From Clostridium arbusti SL206 (GTDB lineage Bacteria; Bacillota; Clostridia; Clostridiales; Clostridiaceae), in the NCBI RefSeq assembly GCF_000246895.1, contig NZ_BAEV01000006.1, positions 1-64,000 of the forward strand: a stretch of 64,000 bases of DNA, written 5' to 3'. Below are positions 53,898 through 63,600 of the stretch, one piece after another (position 1 is the first letter of the stretch; every line of letters starts with the position of its first letter). Under the pieces are notes generated by a model. It had not been told where the DNA came from. It saw only the letters and a list, made by a program, of their open reading frames with translations, and ran no database searches. Both the position numbers and the translations under genes were made by a program.

Positions 53898-54782
53898 TCA
53901 AATTTTAGTTTTTTGTATCATTGCGATGAACTCTTTTAAGGCCGAAGAAATCCATTTGTCTTTATGACAAATAACTTGTGTCATAATATCGAAATCCGGA
54001 CCACGCCAGCAAAGTTCTATTAATTTATTACTTTCCACTTCATCAACAACTGCAAATCGTGGTAAAAGTGCTATACCAAAACCAGAAATGACAAGCTGCT
54101 TAATCGTTTCAACATTGCTGGTATCAAGTGTTAATTTAGGAATTACATTTGCATCTTTTAAAGATTTTTCAAAAAGATTTCGACATATACAATCACGTCC
54201 TGTAAGTATCAACGAATATTGAGACACATCTTTTGGATAGACACTATGTTCTCTTATTAAAGGATGATTAGGCGCAGCAATTAATGATACCGGCTCTTGT
54301 TGCTGGAATTTTACATTAAATTCAGGAAGGGATATTTTTTGATCTAGCAAAATTGCCACATCAATTTGGTTTTCTCGTAATAAGGACTGTAACTCGCAGG
54401 AAGTAGCAATTTTTAAGATAATTTCTACATCTGGGTAACATTTATTATATTCTTTTAAAAGTTTAGGTATTTTTATAGCACAGATAGATTCTGTCACCCC
54501 TATAGTAAGAGTACCCTTAGGAATATCTGAAGAAGACACTGCACCTTTAGCATTTTCCCAAATATTGAGTACTTGTTTAGCATACAAGAGTAAATTTTCT
54601 CCTTCAGAAGTAAGCGATATATTCTTACCAAATCTTTCAAATAAACGGATACCTAACTCCTTCTCCAATAATTGAATCTGAGAAGTAATAGATGACTGTG
54701 CATATCCCAACTGGTTTGCTGTTTTAGTAAAGCTATTCAATCTTGCAACTGTTACAAATGTTTTTAGTTGTCTTATATCCAT
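53898..54782 (-). CDS. LysR-family transcriptional regulator
   Basis: A 294-residue LysR protein. The HTH (SFTKTANQLGYAQSSITSQI) is in the first 40 residues and the effector domain follows. The segment TGRDCICRNLFEKSL in the effector domain has two Cys close together, which could sense redox state, but this is speculative. No clear divergent target gene lies next to it; it is flanked by mobile elements on one side. The ATG at 54782 has AAAGG about nine bases upstream. Confidence 0.85.
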   Translation of the reverse strand: MDIRQLKTFVTVARLNSFTKTANQLGYAQSSITSQIQLLEKELGIRLFERFGKNISLTSEGENLLLYAKQVLNIWENAKGAVSSSDIPKGTLTIGVTESICAIKIPKLLKEYNKCYPDVEIILKIATSCELQSLLRENQIDVAILLDQKISLPEFNVKFQQQEPVSLIAAPNHPLIREHSVYPKDVSQYSLILTGRDCICRNLFEKSLKDANVIPKLTLDTSNVETIKQLVISGFGIALLPRFAVVDEVESNKLIELCWRGPDFDIMTQVICHKDKWISSALKEFIAMIQKTKI

Positions 54783-55011
54783 ATTGTTCATCCTTTACTA
54801 TCGAGATCATCGATTATAATAATATAAATTCATTTATTATACTAATTAATATATCTATGGTATCACAGCATTAGGTAAAAATCCACATTCATTAGTATTA
54901 CTGATTTTGCTTTATAATAATTTACTAGTTTAGTATAAAGCACCAAATATATCACATGATTATGTACTACTTGATTTAAATTCTTTTATAATAAAAAATA
55001 AGTAAAAAAAG

Positions 55012-55157
55012 ACACCCGTATTTCTACCAGTGCCTTTCCTTATATTATATATACACTAAAAGGGAGTAATTCTTATATTTATATAATATCTAAGCTTTGT
55101 TACAGTCTCTTTTCAATAATATGTCTATTACTTTAAGTATAGATTAACAAATTTTAA
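55012..55157. repeat. Duplicated intergenic segment, copy B
   Basis: The block at 55012-55032 and the block at 55121-55157 each differ from copy A (52203-52280) at only a few positions, but they lie about 65 bp further apart. Confidence 0.55.
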
Positions 55158-55167
55158 ATATCAAGTA

Positions 55168-55195
55168 ACCCATTTTTATGACTTTACATATTCTA
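55168..55195 (+). promoter_or_regulatory. Sigma-K-like promoter
   Basis: AC (55168-55169), a 17-bp spacer, then CATATTCTA (55187-55195), which fits the late mother-cell pattern AC-N16/17-CATANNNTA. It lies 30 bases before the start codon. Confidence 0.45.
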
Positions 55196-55224
55196 TTTAT
55201 GTAGTAAATTTTATGGAGGTAGTT

Positions 55225-55632
55225 ATGTTCTACAGAACCTATAGTGAAAACTCTAACTCAAACAATGATTTAAACAGCAATGAGAATTTTGATAATAGTG
55301 CTAATCCTTCTATCAATACTAATCCAACTTATTACGACAATAGAAAGTCTTCTAAATCACCACATACATTTTATTGCCCTATAATGCACTCTAACCCATA
55401 TATATCTCAACCACTGTACCGTCAGGATTATGATTATGATGACGACTATGATGATTATGACGACGATTACGATGATGGATATGATGATGGATATAGCGAT
55501 GCTTATGACGATGGATACGATGATGACTCAGATGATCCACCTTACCCTCGCCGTCGTAGAAGAAGACGTAGAAGAAGACGTAGAAGACGCAGACCTTATC
55601 CTATACATTATAGACCTTGGTGGATGTATTAA
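55225..55632 (+). CDS. Asp/Tyr-rich protein with polyarginine C-terminus
   Basis: A 135-residue low-complexity protein in three parts: a Ser/Asn-rich N-terminus (residues 1-60), about 45 residues of DDY/DDGYDD repeats (strongly acidic), and 15 consecutive arginines followed by PYPIHYRPWWMY. The opposite charges sit in separate blocks. The arginines use mixed CGN and AGA codons, so the run is not a simple DNA repeat, which argues for selection. GGAGG precedes the ATG at 55225. A sigma-K-like promoter suggests a spore-coat or spore-surface protein, but I recognise no family. Confidence 0.65.
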   Translation: MFYRTYSENSNSNNDLNSNENFDNSANPSINTNPTYYDNRKSSKSPHTFYCPIMHSNPYISQPLYRQDYDYDDDYDDYDDDYDDGYDDGYSDAYDDGYDDDSDDPPYPRRRRRRRRRRRRRRRPYPIHYRPWWMY

Positions 55633-55661
55633 ACAAAAATTAAAAAAGGGACACTACATTA

Positions 55662-55700
55662 GTAGGAGCTGAATAATTATTTTACTCAGCTCCTATATAA
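55662..55700 (+). terminator. Terminator after the Asp/Arg-rich gene
   Basis: AGGAGCTGA pairs with TCAGCTCCT; the T-tract is weak (ATATAATAAAG). Confidence 0.5.
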
Positions 55701-55708
55701 TAAAGTAA

Positions 55709-56650
55709 TTATATTTCTGCAATAATTTTACCCATCTCACTTGTATCATACCCGCCTACATGTCCAAACTCATTCTTAAATGCATCTGAGCGGATAATTT
55801 TCAGCAAGGTTTCAATCTCTGTGGTGTGAAGATCTTCTTTTCTAATAACCAAATCATATCTTTCTTTCTGAAGTGGTATGAATTCTATGTTATCCACCTG
55901 TCTTGCTATCTTCTCGTTACCTACTGCCACATCAGCCTTACCACTACTGACCGCACTGGCAACTGCTAGGTGTGATTGGGTTTCATTATTGTATCCTTTA
56001 ACGGAGCTCCCATATATTCCTAGAAGTCTTAAATTTTCATCAAGCAGCACTCTTGAGCCAGCTCCTTGTTCCCTGTTAATCATGGTAATGTCATCTCGTC
56101 TAAAATCTTCCCAAGTTGTAATATCTTTTGGATTATCCTTCTGAACATATAGCCCTTGCATGCGGCAGGTCAAATGAATGACAATTGTTGGAATTCCAGG
56201 AAGGAGCCTTCTGACATAAGGGATATTATATGTACCAGTATCACTGTCCAATAAATGCGCCGATGCTACATTAACCTTATTCTTATAGAGGGATATTAAA
56301 CTGTCGTAGCTTCCTATATAAGCTCTAAGTGCAGGAACACCATGAAGCCTCATATAGTTTGAAAGTACATCCAGAATCAAATCCTGCCCGCATATAATAA
56401 ACCCATCAGTTTTCTTATCGCCTCCCGTAAGAGTGAAACCTGGCTCATTAGAAGGAGATATGCTCATAGCAGACTGACTGTCCCTTGAACGGGAAATATA
56501 CTCCTTTACATCATCTTCTGTAAAGCGTACTTTCCTTCCAACCTTATAAGAACGTATTTCTCCTCTTTTAATTAAATCGTATATTGTGCTCTTGCTAACA
56601 TGAAGCATCTCTGCAACTTCCTGTGTAGATAAAGCATTTTTTTCATTCAT
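55709..56650 (-). CDS. Excisionase-type HTH regulator with periplasmic-binding-like domain
   Basis: A 313-residue regulator. Residues 1-52 are a MerR/excisionase-type HTH (LSTQEVAEMLHVSKSTIYDL and KVGRKVRFTEDDVKEYI). Residues 85-300 resemble the molybdate-binding-like PBP domain (PF12727): LDVLSNYMRLHGV, HLLDSDTGTYN, REQGAGSRVLLD. It probably senses a small oxyanion or metabolite and controls the divergent transporter/GAPDH genes through the repeats in the 190-bp intergenic region. Confidence 0.82.
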   Translation of the reverse strand: MNEKNALSTQEVAEMLHVSKSTIYDLIKRGEIRSYKVGRKVRFTEDDVKEYISRSRDSQSAMSISPSNEPGFTLTGGDKKTDGFIICGQDLILDVLSNYMRLHGVPALRAYIGSYDSLISLYKNKVNVASAHLLDSDTGTYNIPYVRRLLPGIPTIVIHLTCRMQGLYVQKDNPKDITTWEDFRRDDITMINREQGAGSRVLLDENLRLLGIYGSSVKGYNNETQSHLAVASAVSSGKADVAVGNEKIARQVDNIEFIPLQKERYDLVIRKEDLHTTEIETLLKIIRSDAFKNEFGHVGGYDTSEMGKIIAEI

Positions 56651-56702
56651 AGATGGCCTCCAATTTACCCTATATTGTAAAATCTATATTGATTTTCTGT
56701 GC

Positions 56703-56817
56703 GAATTGAGATATTATTAAACTTAAAAACTTATTTATATACATTTATATCTTATTTCATATTATATAGCATATTTTTCTATGTTACAAGTGTGAATTGA
56801 TATGAATTGAGATATTA
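56703..56817. promoter_or_regulatory. Repeated GAATTGAGATATTA in divergent promoter region
   Basis: The 14-mer occurs at 56703-56716 and 56804-56817, 101 bp apart, one near each divergent gene. A partial third copy (GAATTGATAT) is at 56794. These are likely operators for the regulator at 55709-56650. Confidence 0.5.
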
Positions 56818-56840
56818 AATTTTAAATGGAGGAACATATA

Positions 56841-57902
56841 ATGAACTTTTTCTATTTATTTTTGACACTAGCTATAGGAAGCATTTTCGGACTCACCGCA
56901 GCCAAAATGAAAATCCCAGGTGGTTTCATGGTTGGTGCCATTATAGGTGTAGCTGCACTTAATATTTTCTTTGGGACCACCTACGTACCAAAACATACTA
57001 AACTATTTGTACAAATAATAGCTGGAGCATTTATTGGATGCATCATGGAAAAAAGTGATCTAAAAAGGATTCCAAAAATAGTTCAGCCTACCATCATTAT
57101 GCTGCTAGGATTTCTTGTGCTGAATCTGTCAGCAGGTTTACTTATACACCTGGTAAGCCCATTGGATCTTTTAACCTCACTTATGTCTGTTGTTCCGGGA
57201 GGCATTAGTGATACACCTATCATAGCCGCAGCCATGGGAGCAGATGCACCAAAGGTAGCTGTCATGCAGATGGTAAGGCAGATACTAGGTATAGGAGTAT
57301 TTCCCGCTTTGATACTTGCTTATGATAATAGGAAGAAGACTGACCAGAAAGACAGTGAAAGGGAGGCCAATACTGAGAAACGTAAAAAGTCTAAAACAAA
57401 ATCTTGGCAATCCTTTGTATGTACCCTTATCATTGCTGCAATTGCCGGCATATTAGGTACAATGACCAGCATTCCATCAGCTTCCTTTGCATTCCCTATT
57501 ATTGCGGTACTTATCCTAAAGTTAGTTTTTGATTTTGCTTACATACCACGCTGGGCAAAAAAATGTGCTCAAGTTTTGAGCGGCTGTTATCTTGGAAGTA
57601 TTATCGTATTGCATGACGTGTTGGAACTTAGGTACCTTCTGATTCCGCTAATAATCATTTTGCTTAGCTATATGGCAAACTGCTTATTTACAAGCATGAT
57701 AATTAGAAAAACCTGTGGATTTACAAGAAAAGAGTCCATGCTCATAACAACTCCAGCCGGAGCTTCCGATATGGCACTAATTTCCGCTGACATGGGCGTT
57801 GAAAATACAGATGTAATAATCATGCAGGTACTACGTGCAGTTATTGTAATGACTTTCTTTCCACAGATTATCAATGTTGTAGTACATATTATTGGAAAAT
57901 GA
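56841..57902 (+). CDS. AbrB-family membrane transporter-like protein
   Basis: A 353-residue polytopic protein of the AbrB/ammonia-monooxygenase-like family (PF05145), not the AbrB DNA-binding regulator. It has about ten helices in two repeats. Each repeat contains an SDxxL-type motif: MSVVPGGISDTPIIAAAMG in the first and TPAGASDMALISADMG in the second. A charged loop lies near residue 175. The substrate is unknown. The ATG at 56841 has GGAGG eight bases upstream. It is followed after 40 bases by a GAPDH paralogue, so the two form an operon, divergent from their probable regulator. Confidence 0.8.
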   Translation: MNFFYLFLTLAIGSIFGLTAAKMKIPGGFMVGAIIGVAALNIFFGTTYVPKHTKLFVQIIAGAFIGCIMEKSDLKRIPKIVQPTIIMLLGFLVLNLSAGLLIHLVSPLDLLTSLMSVVPGGISDTPIIAAAMGADAPKVAVMQMVRQILGIGVFPALILAYDNRKKTDQKDSEREANTEKRKKSKTKSWQSFVCTLIIAAIAGILGTMTSIPSASFAFPIIAVLILKLVFDFAYIPRWAKKCAQVLSGCYLGSIIVLHDVLELRYLLIPLIIILLSYMANCLFTSMIIRKTCGFTRKESMLITTPAGASDMALISADMGVENTDVIIMQVLRAVIVMTFFPQIINVVVHIIGK

Positions 57903-57942
57903 TGATTAATCATAATATAAACATACTTAGGAGGAATTATTT

Positions 57943-59001
57943 ATGACAACTAAAATAGCAATCAACGGATTTGGGCGTATAGGACGTCTTGCGTTCAGGC
58001 AGATATTTGATTCACCAGAATTCGAAGTAATTGCAGTAAATGATATAACCGAACCGGATATGCTGGCTTATCTGTTAAAATATGATACCACACAAGGTAC
58101 ATACTGTTATGCAGATTGCATTGAAGCCGGCAGTGACTATATCAAGATTAATGGAAAGAAAATAAATGTTTACAGCGAGATGGAGGCTGAAAACCTTCCC
58201 TGGAAACAACTTGGCATAGACGTTGTTGTTGACTGTTCAGCAGCATACCTTTCAAAAGAAAAGGCACAGAAACATATAAAAGCAGGTGCTAGAATGGTGC
58301 TACTTTCAGCTCCAGCAGGAGCAGACGTCCCTACCGTGGTATACGGCGTAAACCAACATATATTATTACCAAGCAACAATATAATATCAGCCGCATCATG
58401 TTCCACAAATGCCCTTGCTCCGGTTGTGAAGACTTTGAACGCTTATGCACCTATCCAAAGTGGTATCATGACGGTAGTTCATGGTTTTACAGCTACTCAG
58501 ATGTTGGTGGATGGAGCACAGAAAAAAGGCAATTACAGGCGTTCACGTGCAGCATCCTCAAATATTGTACCTACAACTGCAGAGGCTGCAAAAGCAGTTG
58601 GTGTTGTAATTCCAGAATTAAATGGTAAACTTATTGGCTCTGCAGTAAGAGTACCTGTACCTATAGGCTGTTACATCACCTTCACTGCTGTTGTATACGG
58701 AAATGATATTTCAGCAGACACTGTTAATAAAGCTATGAGAGATGCGTCATCAGAATCCTTTGGCTATACGGAAGAAGAATATGTATCTTCTGATATTATT
58801 GGCAATACTTATGCTTCCATATTTGATGCAACGCAGACTCTAGTAAACCCTATTAATCCAGATGAATATCATGTAAGGGTATCTGCCTGGTTTGATAATG
58901 AAAACTCTTTTGTAAGCCAGATGGTGAGAACTCTTAAGTATGCAGTTACTCTAAGTTCAGCCAATTACTTACACCAAAATTCCCCTTCAATTTATGAATA
59001 A
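57943..59001 (+). CDS. Glyceraldehyde-3-phosphate dehydrogenase paralogue
   Basis: A 352-residue type I GAPDH-like enzyme. The NAD-binding INGFGRIGRLAFRQ and Asp in VNDIT are present. The catalytic Cys is C153 (SAASCSTNALAP) and the catalytic His H180 (VVHGFTATQMLVDGAQ). It differs from glycolytic forms around the phosphate-binding site (KKGNYRRSRAASSNIVPTT) and has a longer C-terminal tail, so it may use another aldehyde. It follows an AbrB-family transporter and is not among glycolysis genes. Base composition is richer in G and C than average for the window. Confidence 0.88.
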   Translation: MTTKIAINGFGRIGRLAFRQIFDSPEFEVIAVNDITEPDMLAYLLKYDTTQGTYCYADCIEAGSDYIKINGKKINVYSEMEAENLPWKQLGIDVVVDCSAAYLSKEKAQKHIKAGARMVLLSAPAGADVPTVVYGVNQHILLPSNNIISAASCSTNALAPVVKTLNAYAPIQSGIMTVVHGFTATQMLVDGAQKKGNYRRSRAASSNIVPTTAEAAKAVGVVIPELNGKLIGSAVRVPVPIGCYITFTAVVYGNDISADTVNKAMRDASSESFGYTEEEYVSSDIIGNTYASIFDATQTLVNPINPDEYHVRVSAWFDNENSFVSQMVRTLKYAVTLSSANYLHQNSPSIYE

Positions 59002-59065
59002 ATTTCAGGTAAAGTGAAAAAATAAAATGTGAAGATTATTCTTATCTGTAAAAGGTATATTTTAA

Positions 59066-60379
<1,314 letters not shown>

Positions 60380-60493
60380 AGTGTCTTGATTATAACAACA
60401 TACTTTACATTTAGTCTCTTTTTCTGTATTTGGTATGTATTTCAATAAGTTATATTTAATTAAGTTAATAAAATTAAATATACAAATTCTATT

Positions 60494-60550
60494 AAAAAGG
60501 CACTATCAACATTTATTGAAATTCAATAAACTTGATAGTGCCTTTTTATC
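60494..60550. terminator. Bidirectional terminator
   Basis: A long stem AAAAGGCACTATCAA / TTGATAGTGCCTTTTT with TTTATTGAAATTCAATAAA at its centre. It lies between convergent genes. Confidence 0.85.
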
Positions 60551-60631
60551 ATTATTTATACAACAGCATACTAACATCCTTGTATAATTTATCTAATATC
60601 CATCATTCTAATACATAATCAAAATCAAATT

Positions 60632-63600
60632 CTAAGCCTTTGCATTCTTTAATGCATCCTTAACCGCTGCCATTATTCCTTTACTTGAGAAGGTTGCTCC
60701 TGAAACTGAATCTACTTCTGTAGATTGCTTACTTATTATCTCTTTCGACACTGTGTTAAATGCATTATTATAGAAACTTTCTGTTTCATTATTAGATATT
60801 GTCTTTATATCAGTAATCTTTCCATCTTTTACGGTAACAGAAAGCTTAAGATTTGGCTCAAAACCATCCCCTGTACCCGTATAAACTCCATCTTTATATT
60901 TTACTTCACTAGAGTTAGTTGTTGAATTACTATTTTGTGATGTTCCACTATTGCTATCAGTAGCTGTGGTATTTCCACTACTAGTGTTATCAACTGGTTT
61001 AGTTTTAGTATTCTCTGTGCTTGTACTATTACTTCCTGAAGCCGTTCCCGTACTTGCGGAATTATCACTACTTGTACTCCCACTTCCAGTTTGATTTGCA
61101 CTATTGGCGGTACTATTATTACTACTTTGATTACTGTTATTAGTTGAACTATTGGTTCCATTACTGCTATTGCTTGAAGTATTGTTACCAGCATTATTAT
61201 CAGCTGTACTATTATTTGAATTATTACTAGCAGTTGTATTATCCTTTGAAGCTTCACTAATATTTGATGTAGTGTCACCTAAGTTTAAAGTTGAATCGTG
61301 TGATTTTCTAAGAGCATCATTCACCGCTCCAATTATTCCTTTACTTGAATAAGTAGCTCCTGATACTACATCCACATTGGCATTGTTTGTTTCAACAATC
61401 TTTTCAGGTATAGTTGGCCATGCCTTATCAAACCAATCTTTATCATCAATATTTGAAATCATGGCCACTTTTAATATTTTATTATCCTTCACTGTAACAT
61501 TTACTTTAACAGGTCCTCTTAAGCCGTTTGCTTCTCCTTCATAGCTTCCATCTTTGTATGGTGCTTCTGCTGGAGCTGAAAGAGCAAGTTTTGAGTTTCT
61601 TAGTGCATCCTTAACTGCATTCATTATTCCATTAGTTGATCTTGTTGCTCCCGATACTGCATCCACATCTGCAGATTGCTTTGCAATCATTTGATCTGGT
61701 ATAAGAGGCCATACCTTATTAACAAATCTTGGTGTTTCGTTATTATCCCCTAAGTCAATTTTTATTATCTTATTGTTTTTTATTATTACTTTTACATTAA
61801 GATTTTCTTTATAGCCATCTGCTTTACCAGTGTACACTCCATCTCTAAATGGTGCTACTACATCCTCTTTACTTGGATAAGTACTAGTTTCTCCAACAGA
61901 TGCATCCGTTGCAAGAGCTGCTTTTACAGCATTGATTACACCGTTACTGGATTTTGTTGCTCCTGATACTGTATCAACGGTAGTTGACTGTGCTTTAATT
62001 ATTGCCTCTGGTACTACTGGCCATGCTTTTTCAAAATAAGATGGTGTTTCTGATTGAGATATTATATCAATATTGCTCATTTTGCCATCTTTAACTGTAA
62101 CCTTCAGATTAATACGATCTGTTTTATTATATCCTCTTCCAATTCCAGTGAAAGTACCATCCTTATAAACTGCATTTCCAAGAGCTTTATTTACTGCATC
62201 TTTAATTCCATTACTTGTTTCAGTTGCACCTGACACCACATCTACATCCGTAGATTGAGCTGCTATTATTTTATCACTCATTGGAGTCATAGCTTTTTTC
62301 ATGTACTCTATGCCCTCTTTATAGGTTATAAGATTTATATCTGTAATTTTATTATCTTTTACTGTTACATCTACAGTAAGATTATTTTTATACCCTGTTC
62401 CTATTCCTGTATATCTTCCATCTTTGTATAGATGAGCTGCTGTAGTAACTGGCTTGTTATTATCTACTCCATCTAAATTCAAAGTTAAATCATGTGATTT
62501 TCTAAGAGCATCATTCACCGCTCCGATTATTCCCTTACTTGAATAAGTAGCTCCTGATACTACATCCACATTGGCATTGTTTGTTTCAACAATCTTTTCT
62601 GGTATAGTTGACCATGCCTTATCAAACCAATCTTTATCGTCAACATTTGAAATCATGTCCACTTTTAATATTTTATTATCCTTTACTGTAACATTTACTT
62701 TAACAGGTCCTCTTAAGCCGTTTGCTTCTCCTTCATAGCTTCCATCTTTATATGGTGCTTCTGCTGGAGCTGAAAGAGCAAGTTTTGAGTTCCTTAGTGC
62801 ATCCTTAACTGCTACTATCAATCCATTAGTTGATCTTGTTGCTCCTGATACTGCATCTACATCAGCTGATTGTTTCTCTATCATTTGATTTGGTATAAGC
62901 GGCCATACATTTTGGAAGTATTCAGGTGTTTCTTCGTGTGGCTCTACCATTTCTATTTTAAGAATTTTGTTATTCTTTATTGTAACCTTAACAGATAACT
63001 GTCTGTGCCCTTTTCCTGTTCCTGTATAAACTCCATCTCTGAATGGTGCTACTACATCCTCTTTACTTGGATAAGTACTAGTTTCCCCTACAGACGTATC
63101 CGTTGCAAGAGCTGCTTTTACAGCATTGATCACACCGTTACTGGATTTTGTTGCTCCTGATACTGTATCAACGGTAGTTGACTGTGCTTTAATTATTGCC
63201 TCTGGTACTACTGGCCATGCTTTTTCAAAATATCCTGGTGTTTCGACTTGAGATATTATATCAATATTGCTCATTTTACCATCTTTAACTGTAACCTTCA
63301 GATTAATACGATCTGTTTTATTATATCCTCTTCCAATTCCAGTGAAAGTACCATCCTTATAAACTGCATTTGCAAGAGCTTTATTTACTGCATCTTTAAT
63401 TCCATTACTTGTTTCAGTTGCACCTGACACCACATCTACATCAGTAGATTGAGCTGCTATTATTTTATCACTCATTGGAGTCATGGCTTTTTTCATGTAC
63501 TCTATGCCCTCTTTATAGGTTATAAGATTTATATCTGTAATTTTATTATCTTTTACTGTTACATCTACAGTAAGATTTTCTTTAAGTCCTGTTCCTATTC

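Larger units (their letters stand above)
54783..55224. other. Intergenic region upstream of the Asp/Arg-rich protein gene
   Basis: No gene. It contains the second copy of the duplicated intergenic segment and a sigma-K-like promoter. Confidence 0.6.

Noticed and set aside
55430..55672. Met-rich frame overlapping the Asp/Tyr repeats
   Set aside because: It is a +1 reading of GAT-rich repeat DNA; the other frame has the ribosome binding site and a clear block structure.
60901..61278. Ile/Val/Gln-rich frame inside the FMN-domain gene
   Set aside because: Shadow frame of the Ser/Asn-rich linker on the same strand.
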